NCBI RefSeq assembly: GCF_030272615.1
Contig: NC_081411.1
Location: 833,454,136 to 833,518,135, forward strand
DNA length: 64,000 nucleotides
Direction of reading: 5' to 3'
Source of the DNA: Cryptomeria japonica
Taxonomy: Eukaryota; Streptophyta; Pinopsida; Cupressales; Cupressaceae
A program made the translations under genes and the position numbers. Within the stretch, counting starts at the first letter, position 1. Each line of letters begins with the position of its first letter. Positions 10,440 through 22,062 of the stretch are shown one piece after another. Under the pieces are notes generated by a model. The model was not told where the DNA came from and made no database searches. It saw only the letters and a program-made list of their open reading frames with translations.

Positions 10440-12713
10440 ATGGATACCTTAGCTCCAATTCCCATGGCTACCTTTGCTCAAATGCGTCAAGATATCAAGG
10501 AAGAAATATATGACATGGAAATCCAACAAAATAAATCAATGACTCCATTTGAAAAACAAATGTATGATATCAAGTGTGAGAAACTTCAAGAAATGCTAAA
10601 ACGATTATGTGATTTGACAAGCGAATACCAACAAATAATTGACAATCAAAGACCAAATCTCATACAAGATCACAAAACACCATCATCAAGACAAAAAGAC
10701 ATATATTCCCTAGATAGACAGTTTACACCTTTGGGGCAAACTATTGAGTCAGCTTTGGTAGAGCTTCTTAAGAACAATCTTATCATATTGCCTAAAAAGA
10801 CCACATGAGGATGTGCAGTTTTGAGTAGTTACTATGCATATCATAGGAATAACAAACATAAGACTTCAATGTGTATGGAATTAAAACATAAGATTCAAGA
10901 TCTCCTTGATGATGGTGTCATTGAAATTGAAGATCCTAATGACTCACCTAAAGAAAAAGAAGGAACTACTTCTAAGCATGATCAAAATCATGAACCTATG
11001 TCTAGCAAGGCTCCATATGTGGCCTCCATCTCTTCTATGATGCCTTCATCTCCTAAAACTTCTCAGCAAAAATCCATACCATCTCCTTCAAACAATAAAA
11101 CTTCTCATGTTTACCTTCAAGGGCTATCTCCTATGGAAATGCAAGTTAATGCTAATATTGATACAAGTTCCTCTAAAGATTTAAAAATCCCATATCCTAT
11201 GCCATCATGCACTCCAATTTCAAACATACCCACTCTAGAGAGTCCCACTCAAAGTGCTTCCCCATCATGCCAAAATATGAAGACCTTCCAAGAATCCCCT
11301 ATGCTTATGCACAATCCTACCCCTTCCTTGGAAGTGACTCCATGTCAAGAGGATAATATGGAAAATGAAAGAATAAGTCATACCATAAATCAAGATCAAG
11401 ACACCAAAACTCCTCAATCCCATCTAATGATTGAAAAAGATCCTGTTTCCCTAGAATCCCATGATGATACCCTTATACCTTTCCATTTCTTCCAAGGTGA
11501 ACTCCTTCCATCTCAAGACCAAAGAATCCTTCCAAATCCCATTCCTAGTCTACTTCCTAAGCAAGATCATGATGCCTCTTCCACCTTTTCAAACGATCCT
11601 ATTCAAAATGAAGAGTCATACACCCTTCCTACTCTATCCAATGGTCCTCTTCCATGTCAAGATCAAAGTATCCCTTTATCTCCTTGTCATAATCCTCCAT
11701 GTTCACCTCAAAGATCCATCATGCCTACAAATCCCTCTCATGATCCTATCATTCCCTACATTCCACTTCCATCTCATAATGGACTCGTGCCTTCTTTCCA
11801 AAGCAAAGTGTATCCTACAAGTCAAAATATTTATAAAGGAAAAGGGGTAGATCTCCACAAGCAAGAACCCCTCCATATTAAAGAAAATGTTAAAGGTCAT
11901 GGCCTCAGGGACATTTCTCAAGATGTTGGTATCTCTCATAAATCCTACATTTCTCCAGTTAAATCCAAATACATGCCTTCTCCTTCGCCCCTTCCATACA
12001 TTCTAGGTCCCTATATCCCTCCATCCCTTATGCAAAATCAACACAGGCACACATATTTGAGTACCTTCCATCCATCTAAAAGACCTCCATATCATTCCTA
12101 TCTATCCACGCATCTCCCTCCAAGAAATTTGGATGCCAAGCATAAAAGTCATAAGTCAAGTAATTCACATGTATTCAAGGATCAACATGTCCCATCTAAT
12201 CAGCATGTCAAAACAAAGAAAAATATGATCCAAAAAGAAAAAGAAAAATACAAAACACCACAAAGGCCCATAAAGAAAGAAGAAAACTCAAAAGTTATAT
12301 GGGTTCCTAAGGCACTTGTACAAGCAATGCGCTCTAAGGAACTACAAAAGCATGAAAAATCAAAAACCATGTGGATCCCTAAGCGACTGCTTGAAGCACA
12401 ACAATCTAAAGAAAAATCAAAATTGGCATCCAAAATTGTTGTTCCTCCATCCAAACCTTCTGAGTCTATTCCTACATCACCTCCTTCATCCATTTTGGGT
12501 TCTTATGCCCCAAATTTTGTAACCTTTCCTCCATCCAAATCTCAAAATCTGAGATTCACTTCTCCTCCATATATCCACCATCCCTCAAGGTGTGTGCCAA
12601 TGTTGATCTTTCCAACATTTCCATCTAGCCATACACAATACTTCCAACATCCCATCCAATATCCAACACCTCTGTTCCACCCTTCCATCCCTCTTATCCA
12701 ATCCTTTGCATAA
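10440..12713 (+). pseudogene. gag-tail-like protein of non-autonomous element B
   Basis: One frame from ATG 10440 to TAA 12713, with a single TGA at 10806-10808. Residues 1-90 are charged and coiled-coil-like. Then comes a segment typical of the C-terminal gag of Tat-type elements: RQFTPLGQTIESALVELLK, then YYAYHRNNKHKT with MC and LKHKIQDLLDDGVIE. The expected zinc knuckle (CxxH...H....C) has lost its first Cys, which is Tyr here. The remaining roughly 600 residues are rich in Pro, Ser, His and Gln, with two related blocks (SKVIWVPKALVQA and SKTMWIPKRLLEA). No capsid, protease, RT or integrase follows, so the element could not move alone. Confidence 0.65.
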
Positions 12714-12828
12714 GTCCTTGCCTTAGTTTCATTTCATTATCCTGCCAACATCTTTGAGCATACCTTCATAGACATGTTCTATTGCAACTCATATTCCAAG
12801 GGTAACATCCAAAGAAGCGAGACGTTGG

Positions 12829-14790
12829 GGTCCTTCTTCCATCCCCTGTCATGCCTCTATTATTTTCCAAAAAAAAAAAAAACAAGATGATGAAAAAAAA
12901 ATGGAAAAAAAAGTAAAGAGAAATAAGTTCATCCTTGTGTGAAAACCACTTCTTGTGGCACCTTGGGCAAGTACCATGATGAAAACCTGGAAAACAGGTG
13001 TCATGCGTAATCCATTATCCTTTTGCACTTTACACTGGGGGCAAGTTCCATCCATGTACATCCTGTAGATAGGAATCTGGAAATCATCAAAGCAACATAA
13101 ACAATAGTCTAGTTCAATCACGAAAACTCAATTGCAATGACAAATCCTAATTACATTCAATGAAAACATGAAAACAAGACATTCAAGATTGAAAACTAAG
13201 CAAACCAAATGCAAATGTCTTCTTCATGTGGCTCCATTGTCCTTCTTTCTCCTTCAAATAGCTTTGTTTGTGGATCTCACCTACTAGTGCATAAGCATGA
13301 TGTGAAAGCAAGTAGACAAGACGATAGCGCAAGAATACTAGAAGCGTGATTGATTCGACCAGGGGTTCGAAAAAGTGATTAATTGGGATTGAAGAAATTC
13401 ATCCAATTTATAGATAAACTGGATAAAAGACAAGATTAGCATGAAAAGATTTGAAAGGAATTTTCAAATCAAGAATGACAAATATGACAAAATTGACACT
13501 TTCTATGCAAGATTGATTGATTGATAATTATGACAAATTATGACAAATTGCTATGTCAAAATTGATTGATTGACAATTATGACAAATTTTGATAAATTGC
13601 TATGTCATTCCCATGAAATTAGGAGAAATATTAGAGAAAAGAGAAAATTAGATGAATTAGAAATTAGGAAATTAGAAAATTGATGAAAATTAGAAAATTA
13701 GGAATTAGGAGAAATTAGTAAATTGGAAAATTAGGTAAATTAATTAATAATTTTTCATTTATTAATTAATTCACAAAGAGAGGAGGAATTAGTTAGCCAA
13801 TTAAATAAACATTTAATTGTGACAAGAAGACTTAGGATAAATAAACTATTTAACCTAGAGGGAGAAATGACAAACAAGGTTAAATGAATAAATCATGAAA
13901 CCCTAGAAGATGAATTAGAAATGCAAGGACGACAATTAGGTCTTGACAAAAGATAATTGATGTCGATTCGATTTGATCATGATTCTGACTGACAAAGGAC
14001 CAATGTTGATAAGCGATTGAGATTTGTTGACAAACTAACCAAGATTGACAAAGAGATCAAATTGATAGGCGCCAATTGATGAGGAACAATGACTAATTGA
14101 TCAAAATTGACATGATTGACAAGGACAAGGATCAATGACAAATCGATCGCAAAATGATGAGATTGACAAGGACAAAGATCGACCAAAATCATGACTGAAG
14201 ATTGTTATCGACAAGACCTAATTTGAAAGCGATAAAAATGAGGAATGCAAAAGAAGGACTCGATGCTCGCAAACGATAAAGACCAAGTGCGCAACATAGA
14301 AGAAATGTTAATGCAATGCAAGAACCCTAAAATAAGGCAATGCGTAAATGTTAAAGTATGACTCCGCAAGCATTGACCATTTTTAGATGTCTACACATCC
14401 ATCTATTGTCTTTCTTTCTCCATTATCCTTCATCCTCCATTATCCCTCATCCACTCATCATCATTTGATCTCAGCCTTTGGTTTCTTTCTGAATTTTCTA
14501 TAAATTTAGGCTCTCATCTCTCATTCAAAAATGCTGGAGAATATATTGTTATTATGCCATTTTTGCTCTTCTTCGAGGTCCTTCTTCCATCCCCTATCAT
14601 GCCTTCATTATCTTCCAAAAAAAGGAAAAAAAAAAGTGAAGAGAAATAAATTCGTCCTTGTGTGAAAAACACTTCTTGTGGCGCCTTGGGCAAGTACCAT
14701 GATGAAAACCTAGCAAACAAGCATCATGCATAATCCATTATCCTTTTGCAATTTACACTGAGGGCAAGCTCCATCCATGTACATCCATCT
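12829..14790 (+). repeat. 410-bp tandem duplication in element B, later split by a solo LTR
   Basis: The stretch starting GGTCCTTCTTCCATCCCC at 12829 recurs at 14578. Both copies run through an A-rich tract, GATGAAAACCTGG/AG..AACA and TCCATCCATGTACATCC. Removing the solo LTR at 13064-14395 leaves two adjacent units of about 410 bases, so the duplication preceded the LTR insertion. Part of the unit (about 14458-14560) also matches the LTR at 18622-18750. Confidence 0.75.
13064..14395 (-). mobile_element. solo LTR, minus orientation, with CATCC target duplication
   Basis: The 1332-bp unit begins TGTAGATAGG and ends ATGTCTACA, and is flanked by CATCC at 13059-13063 and 14396-14400. The uninterrupted parallel copy at about 14785 carries a single CATCC, which confirms the empty site. 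The minus-strand start TGTAGACATCTAAAAATGGTCA resembles the LTR start at 17909, giving the orientation. No internal coding region remains, so this is the product of LTR-LTR recombination. Confidence 0.85.
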
Positions 14791-16780
14791 ATTATCCTTC
14801 ATCCTCTGTTATCCCTCATTCACTCTATCTCCCTTTATATCTCTTTTCCACCTTTGATCTTGACAAGGTTAAGGATCTTTGCAGACTTCATGTGTCCTAT
14901 CTATTACACTTGATCTAGACCCTTTAGCTCCTATCCATTGCTTGCTTACATCCTTCATTACTCCCTTTTGATCTTGCTTATCATATCTGCCTCCTATCCA
15001 AATCTATCCCTTGATCTTGATCAACACTATGGACAAAATGTAAAAACATGCTTTCCACAAACCTCTTGGCATGGCCACTTCTTTGGACCATATGGCTTCA
15101 TTACGCTATATCCTTGCTTTACATTGCTAAAATCCTTGCTTTACATTGCTAAAATCCTTGGTTTACATTGTTATATCTGGATCCTGTGCTTGGATTAACA
15201 TTGTGAGATACTCCTTGAAAGCATCCACCACCATTCGCTTATCCATTCATGTGCTCAAAATCCCTTTTGCCTTGCTAGACACTAGGGGCAAACATCGAAA
15301 TCCTAAAAATTATAAAATGTCATTAAGAAATCCAAAAAATAAAAAATAAAAAGTCTTGAAGAAATCCAAAAAAAATAGAAAAAGTCCTGAAAAAATCCTA
15401 AAAATCAAAAAAAGTCTTGAAGAAATCATAAAAATCAGAAAAAATCCTGAAGAACTTCAAAAAAAGAAAAAAAGAAAAAAAGAAAAAAAGAAAAAAGAGA
15501 GAAAATGCCCTGGTGAAAACCTAGTAAACAGGCACCTTGGTAAACAAATATATGCATCTCTGCCAAGCATGTGAAAACTTGGCAAACAGGCACCTCTTGT
15601 ACTCTAGCGCTCCATCTACCAATATAACGTTGGCATTCCCGCTTTCATGCATCTTTGATTTCGCTTGTACATATCTTTTGGTCACTTTCATGGCATCCTG
15701 GTTCGTTGGAACCCTCATGGCTTGAAACCGATCATTGTCATAGTCTTAGGTTAATCAACAAGAGCACATTACATGTCCTAAGCAGTGTCAACCAAGTCAA
15801 CCTTACGTCAGTGAAACCTGGTCATCCACTCCGGGTCAGTTACCTGTCTCTTGACTACTGAAGAGTTTTATCACTGAGTTAACAAGCAAAATAACATACC
15901 CAAAAACAATCACTAAACAGTTTGAGCTATAAATGAAAATTTTCTTTGTGTGTTGTCTTTTATATTGTTTTTCGATTATTATCCCTCTGAGTAACTCGAG
16001 GAAGTCTATCTTGACTAAGAGGAGCAAGGATTGGGGGCATAATATCTTCTTTGTTTTCTGCTTATAGGAATGATTCTGATGATCTGAAAAACATCTAATC
16101 AGTTGGTTGTCTGTGATAAGTGTCTTCACATTAAGGTGAAATCGCCACACATACCTCGACTCCGCTTATTTGTATGCTATAGGGAGGTTCCATATCATTT
16201 CTTTGTATGTTTTGAGGGAATTTCTTTATCATGCAATCCAAGTCCCTGCGAAATCTGTCCACAGATATGAATGAAAAAAAGGTCATTGCGGACAAGATAA
16301 TTAAAATTGCATATGCAAAGAAATAAAATCTATTCTGCCTACTATAATTGTAAAATGCTCAATGATGACAATTAAGCTGTTCAAAATCCAGTGACTAGGT
16401 TTAGGTTGCATTTCATTTTGCATATCATCTTGCATTTCATTCTGCATTTTGTGAATTTAGAGTGATTTCGATATGGTAACACTGATTTCTTTATCTTCTG
16501 AATGAGAAGTTGGAAGCTTCATCATTTTTCAACTAAGTGGTCTCTTTTTCATCATCGTTTCTTTGATCGAGTACTTGTGTATTGAGATGTTAGCTGCATA
16601 CATGAGCATGTTATATAGATTCATACATTTCATTTTATACTTATTTGCATTCGTATTATTGCATGAAGAAAAATAAATATTTGCATTACTAGTTACTCAT
16701 TCTCCTCATTTATTTGCATAAAAAGAAACAAAAATAAACATCGATAATCCATTCGCATTCATTCATCTATACTGAAAAGA
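14791..16780 (+). other. post-pol-like region of element B
   Basis: No real gene. An A/AAAAATCCTGAAGAA-type low-complexity tract (15300-15510) gives a Lys-rich pseudo-ORF. It is followed by GGTGAAAACCTAGTAAACAGGCACC (about 15511) and a second copy (about 15570), the same motif that follows pol in element A. A CATTTTGCAT/ATTTGCAT-rich stretch (16400-16780) matches the 4430-4740 part of A in style. Confidence 0.5.
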
Positions 16781-16828
16781 AATGCATACATATAGAATAA
16801 AGCATATAGAGCAACATCTCATTATCAA

Positions 16829-17104
16829 TCAACACAAGTACGATGAAATCAAATCAAGAGCTTGTAAATCGGTTGTCTTGGGTCCATTTTCGGGATCAAA
16901 ATCGAAATCTGATGTCAACTCTCTCATCAAAATCTCACAAAATTTGGACCACTTAGCGCTTTTCATCAAAAGCTCATTCTCTCTTCTAATTGCACTCAAT
17001 TTCTCATTAATCAATGCTAAATCTCAATTTAATTTCTACAAATCAGCTTTGTCCTCAATTTCTCGCTAAAATTTCAAAAATTCCTCTGAATCAATTTGTG
17101 CTCA
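16829..17104 (-). pseudogene. antisense coiled-coil coding remnant in element B
   Basis: Reading the minus strand from about 17101, one frame encodes a Leu/Glu/Lys-rich helical segment (LINEKLSAIRRENELLMKSA) followed by KFCEILMRELTSDFDFDPEN. It is broken by TAG at 17066 and 17036 and by TGA at 17024. All three sit where Gln or Arg would fit. A further stop at 17102 and a frameshift farther upstream probably cut off the start. Its position, antisense and just upstream of the 3' LTR, mirrors the PMD gene of element A. I do not recognise the family. Confidence 0.45.
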
Positions 17105-17279
17105 AACAACTTATCATCACTCAAAATTGCCTATAATCGTGTAACCTCACTATCTTTCGATTTCGCTCCCGAGGGGGCATACTCATGACCTTATGACCTC
17201 ACATCTTCAAATGTCGAGGAAAATTTTCAAATCTTCATCAAAAGTCGAGCAAAACATCTTTTTCAACTAAAGAAAATCA

Positions 17280-17850
17280 AATAAGAGCTCATCGCTAGGG
17301 GCATCTCAACTTCATCACTTTATATCAAGTTGAGATTTCTCAATCATCTGAATCAAATCAATCTCTAGGGGCATATCAGTTTCATCGCTTCAAATCAAGA
17401 TGATATTTGTCTTTTATCTGAATCAATCTCTTAACGTTAATCAGTTTCATCGCTTTTTATCAAGTTGATTATTCATTTAAACTCAATCAAGGGTTTAAAG
17501 AGTTTCTTTGATCACACTCAATCTAAGCAGGTGTTTAGTATTTGTCGCTTTGGATCAAGTTGGATAGTTTATCTTCACTCATCATGTCTTGATCAATCAA
17601 GTTCAAGATCGATTTTTATCATCACTCTCTGTGTCTAGATCAATCAAGTTCTAGATTAGTAAGATCCGCTTCTTGATCAATCAAGTTCAAGTTCGGTATC
17701 TTTTGTTTTCTATCATTCCTAAGTTCAGTCAAGTTTAGGAATGGTATCGCTTTAATCGGACTTCATTCAGCTTCGTCGCTTCGAAACAAGCTAAACACCT
17801 CACTTTCATCTAGTTCATGATCAATCAAGTTCAGAACTGGCATCTCCTAG
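17280..17850 (+). repeat. degenerate hairpin repeat array near the 3' end of element B
   Basis: Units of about 60-75 bases combine CTAGGGGCATNTCA, TTCATCGCTT and ATCAAGTTGA; the outer parts are complementary (TCAACTT with AAGTTGA). From about 17590 the unit changes to GATCAATCAAGTTCAGAAC-like repeats (about 17593, 17640, 17677, 17725, 17832). The array lies between the antisense remnant and the polypurine tract. Confidence 0.65.
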
Positions 17851-17896
17851 TCATCACACATTCTTTGAACCAACGTGCTGCTCGCACATTAATTCA

Positions 17897-17908
17897 ACAA
17901 GGGGCAAA
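17897..17908 (+). promoter_or_regulatory. polypurine tract of element B
   Basis: AACAAGGGGCAAA precedes the LTR start TGTAATACCC. An inverted repeat (TTGAA...GTGC...GCAC...TTCAA) lies immediately upstream at about 17866-17896. Confidence 0.7.
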
Positions 17909-19050
17909 TGTAATACCCTAAAAATGGTCATCTAAACCATGAGCCCCAAATCTCGACAACATCACCAAGGTCCTAACCAAAGGTAATTAAATCAATCTTG
18001 AGCACACAATTAATTTCTTAAATCATCAATGTCAGATGGCAAATTAATCACTCAATATTAATTAAATATTTATTTCATTAATTAAATCATTCCTAGTAAA
18101 TCATTTTAAATAATTATCTTATTTATTTAATTAAATATCTTTTGCATATTTAATTAAATAAATCAATTTACCATTAAATCATCAAAAAGAGGAATTAATT
18201 TGAAAAATAAATAAAAATTGTCATAAATCTTCAAAAAAGGAAACAAATCAAGAAAGAGGAATTGGAAATTATGAGCACAAATCTTCAAAAATAGAAATAA
18301 ATCAAAAAAGGAATTAATTGACCAAAAAAAAATTAAAATTTTGAGAAAAGAAATCAATTGGAGATAATCTTGAAAAAAATAAATTAAAATTGATAAATAA
18401 TCTCAAAGAAAGCAATTAAAACAATTAAATATTAAAATTGAATGAAATAGATAATAAATCATTGTTTTTCTGATTTTATCTTAATTTTAGTTCAATTTCC
18501 TTTAAATCAGTTTTTTCTTATTTTATCTTAATTTTAATTTAATTTCCTTTAAAACTTAGAAAAGCATCCAATCACATTAATTCACCTGGATTGTGCTTCC
18601 TCTTGGAAAATCTTGACTGCTCATCATCATTTGATCTCAACCTTTGGTTTCTTTCTGAATTTTCTATAAATTCGGGCTCTCATCTCTCATCCAAAAAAAT
18701 CCTAGAGAATATATTGTTATTATGTTGTTTTTGCTCTAGGTTCATTGAGAATATTGCATACATATTTAGATCATTTATCTCATTTATTGCTAAAATCTTG
18801 TTAGATTAATCTTGCATCCATCTAGCATTAATATCATGCTCATATAGATTAAAAACCTTCGTCATGGTGTAGTCTAGTCACTAGATTGCTTATGCAAATC
18901 TGAGAGCAATCTTATACTCGCATCTTTTAGAAGGCAATGGGTCAATTTGTTATGGTTTTCATATTCATGCTTATATCTGACTAACCATGCATGTAATGAC
19001 TTAATTGAACTGTTGTGTCTTGCAGATATAGGTCCACTTTTCACACACAC
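17909..19050 (+). repeat. 3' LTR of element B (end approximate)
   Basis: It starts TGTAATACCCTAAAAATGG right after a polypurine tract. AT-rich palindromic sequence with ATTAATTAAAT motifs follows (18054-18170), as in the LTR of element A but in a different family. A probable end is the CACACACA near 19045. The matching 5' LTR was not found upstream, so B is incomplete or rearranged. Confidence 0.55.
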
Positions 19051-20039
19051 AGGTATTAGAGATGGAGAGTGTAATATTATTAGTATTTTTACTATGCATT
19101 ATTAATATTTTTATTAGTTATTGGAAGTTATTCATATAGGTAAGTTTTGGAAGTTTTTTTTTGGAAAATGTATGGGTATGAAAAGCTTATTATGAAGAAA
19201 TGTAAAATCGTCATTTTGATCCAATATAGAATATGAATATTTTAATTCAATGGTGATTGATTCACTTTTTTGTATTATTTTCTTGTCATTTAGCAACATT
19301 ATTATGAGAAATTATGCAATACTTCTAGTTATGTAGCTATTGCAACTGCATCTCCAGTTATCACAACTTCTTATCTGATCTATAAATCATCATTAGATCT
19401 TCAAATGATTTTAATCAATGATTCACCCCATTGATTGAAGATAATCAATTATTTTTATTTTGTAACTTCTAGTAGAAATTTTATTAGCTTGCACCTATAT
19501 ATGTAATAAAAATATTAGAGCCAAAAATTAATTTAGAAAAAAGTGAAATACGTTGATCAACATAGCAATTAACAATGATTATAGAATTGTTTTCTTTCCA
19601 TATGATGAAGATAAAATCTATCTTGAAATAATGTCAAAACTAATTGAATTTTGGGGGGGCTAAGAAGCCAATCTTCTAGAAGAAGCATATGCTAAGAAAA
19701 AGGCTCTAGATGGAAGGTTTTGAAAAAAATCATGAAAACAAGTCTAAAGTTTCTAGGATCTAGGATAGATTCTTAAAATACTCTAACTACCCATATAAAG
19801 GGAAATGAGGATCTCAGTGTCTAAACTAGATAGCCTAGATTCTTAAAGGTTGTTTTTGTACTCTACTTCCAATATTTCCATTGAGGCTTGGAGGAGTTAA
19901 TATCAATTTTGTGAACCATATCAGCCAAAATTTCTCCCATGATTGTATTAGAGGTTTCACATCCTAGTTGGAAAGAAAAAACTTGACCTTAGATTCATTC
20001 CATGGTATAAAACTAATAGAAGTTCTAGAGCACAACTTG
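19051..20039. other. AT-rich region without recognised features
   Basis: I see no ORF of credible composition, no LTR ends and no RNA gene. It is AT-rich unique-looking sequence between the element B LTR and the degraded ORF remnants that follow. Confidence 0.4.
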
Positions 20040-20940
20040 TACTTGATCTAACCCTCCCTCTAAGGAAGTGGAGCTACTAGAATTGGATGAGGAGGAAGCT
20101 TCTAGGGAATTTGAATCCTCCTTAGCCTTAGAGTCTGACTGGTCTCTTGTGGCTTGTATGGAGGTTGCCTCCTTTCCTCCTAATCAAGATATCTCCAACC
20201 CCAATCCCAACCTCCCCACTTTGGATTCTAAGGTGTCGAGGCTGGAAAATATTATTGGGTTGTAGGACTTGGTTAATAAAATGGCTCTTCTCACATTTTG
20301 AAGTGGCTATAAAAAAGATTAACCAGCTTGAGGCAATAGAAGAGGTGAGTACTAAGGCTAACAAATGGGTGATGGAGGGAAAGGATGAATAGGTCTAGGA
20401 GGTTGCTAGTGATATGGTTGAAAAATTAGAGAAGTGGCCAAGGTCAAGGGGATGTTAAATGACCTTAGTGAAAAGTTGTCTCAGAGGGATGAGAGTAAAG
20501 AAATGGTGGAGCTAAAGATCCTTGCAAACTATACAGGAGGAAATTGATCACGGGAAAGAAAAGAAAAAGAGACATGCAATGTCTCCCTCTACTATGATGG
20601 AGCCCCTTGCCTCAGTGGTCAAAGCTACTCTGAAATTTGGTACTCCGACCTTAGTTATGGATTCTAACAAAAAAGTTTATTTTTTTCTGATAAAGTCATT
20701 GGACTGTGTAAAGATTGGCAAGAGGGTAATGCCTTCGCCCAGTAGACCATCCCTTAGTGTCTTTGGTGGGTGGTTAGTTGGTTTTTGTTCTCTGGTTTTG
20801 TCTCTGAATTTTGTCTACTTGTCTAATGGTTCCTCACCATTTTTGATGTTTTCTTTTTTTGAATAGATGTGCATTCCTCATGTGCCTTAGGTGTTGCTAT
20901 TTAGTGGCTATGTAAAGGTTTGGGCCTATTAGGCTTTTTT
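20040..20940 (+). pseudogene. degraded ORF fragments, unrecognised (possibly LINE-related)
   Basis: Short plus-strand frames at 20068-20265, 20281-20392 and 20522-20866 read as acidic, then helical (LEAIEEVSTKANKWVMEGKDE), then Lys-rich sequence. Frameshifts and stops lie between them. A G/T-rich tail (20760-20940) resembles the 3' ends of plant LINEs, and a similar arrangement recurs at 36490-36990. No diagnostic domain was found. Confidence 0.3.
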
Positions 20941-21240
20941 ATTAATCAGAACTTGTATTGACATTAAATTCCTTTCTTGTGAAATCTTAAGGCACACACC
21001 CAAGTTAATCAAATCAAAGGTAAAAAATAATATTGTAGAATTTGGGACCATTAGACATTGTTTTTGGTTGAAGGAAAGACCATCATGAAAGCCAAAACCA
21101 TTCAACAAAAAAAACAAACCAGGGTTTCATGGATTCCCAAGCTCTCCATATTATTTTAATAATAAAATTTCCTTCAATGTGAACTACATTCCCTAATAAT
21201 GAATGTGGGTGGCCACAAGAAATTTGGAGCATAATTAAAT

Positions 21241-21590
21241 TTATCTTATGCATTTCCCTATTTTCAGACTCACATAACCATTAAACTCCTCTTCCAAGAA
21301 TTTCCATGCGCCTTCCAAGCCCGATGGCGATATGAGGCTCGATACAGAATCAGATTTTGCTTTGAAGTAGCTTTTGTCGGAATTGTTCCTGTTAGCCAGC
21401 TGGCTCATAGTGGTATATGCGATGTAAGTCGATATTGAGCCTATCCAGTTCATCTCCTCGCAATCTCCACCAACAATTCCCATTTTGGGAAAAGTTTCGT
21501 TAGCGATTTTGAGCAGCTGATTGAGGGGGATCGAGGGGGCTGAGATACATTCCATTGAAGGTGAATGTAACGTCCTTCTGCACCCCACTT
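21241..21590 (-). pseudogene. berberine-bridge-enzyme-like FAD oxidase exon fragment
   Basis: On the minus strand, ANETFPKMGIVGGDCEEMNW and YFKAKSDSVSSLISPSGLEG match the mid-to-C-terminal part of plant BBE-like (reticuline-oxidase-like) flavoproteins, where DCxEMSW and YFKAKSD are conserved. At the upstream end (about 21545-21590) the family phrase VTFTFNGMYLS is readable only in a different frame, so there is a frameshift near 21540. The frame ends at 21241 after LKIGKCIR. The FAD-binding half and the C-terminal BBE domain are missing nearby. It belongs to the same FAD_binding_4 superfamily as the GULLO genes, but not the same family. Confidence 0.7.
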
Positions 21591-21610
21591 TGCAATGGCT
21601 GAAGTTATTT

Positions 21611-21745
21611 TGGTTTCAAAATAGATTTTATGTACAGTGTGTTAGCGACAGGTTAGTCAATTGCAGCTGTTAATTGTAAAATTGACGGTGTAAAACGCGT
21701 GACTAACATGCGTGTTAATCAATCTATACTGTCATTTTGAAACCA
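21611..21745 (+). mobile_element. candidate MITE-like inverted repeat
   Basis: The 135-bp unit begins TGGTTTCAAAAT and ends ATTTTGAAACCA, exact 12-base inverted repeats, with partial complementarity continuing inward (TAGATT). It lies between the BBE remnant and GULLO copy A. No convincing target duplication was seen. Confidence 0.4.
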
Positions 21746-22055
21746 GAATAAACGCATCCCTTTACAATTGAGTACCTCATATGACGACGTGAACAAAAAG
21801 ATCCCCTTTCAAATTAAGGTGCAATGGATTGCCACTGATACACCAGATCGGTCACCTGACTTTGCCCCGTTCTGTACACTCACCAGCCGGACTTTCCATG
21901 CAACGACGACACCCCAGCTACCAAAACAGATCTTCTCCCATGCTCTCTCTGTTCAACAACTTTACTTCCTAGAGACCAAACTTCACTCCATCAATCATCT
22001 GCCACACCGCCCGATCATCATCTCTCTAACACTAAATTTAAACACACCGCGTCAA

Positions 22056-22062
22056 TATAAAA
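22056..22062 (+). promoter_or_regulatory. TATA box of GULLO copy A
   Basis: TATAAAA lies 119 bases upstream of the ATG at 22181, inside GTCAATATAAAACCCAATC. The equivalent (TATAAAT at 35452) is kept in copy C and missing from the intact copy B. Confidence 0.6.

Noticed and set aside
15356-15574. Lys-rich 72-codon ORF
   Set aside because: It arises from an A-rich low-complexity tract with repeated AAAATCCTGAAGAA units; no protein family.
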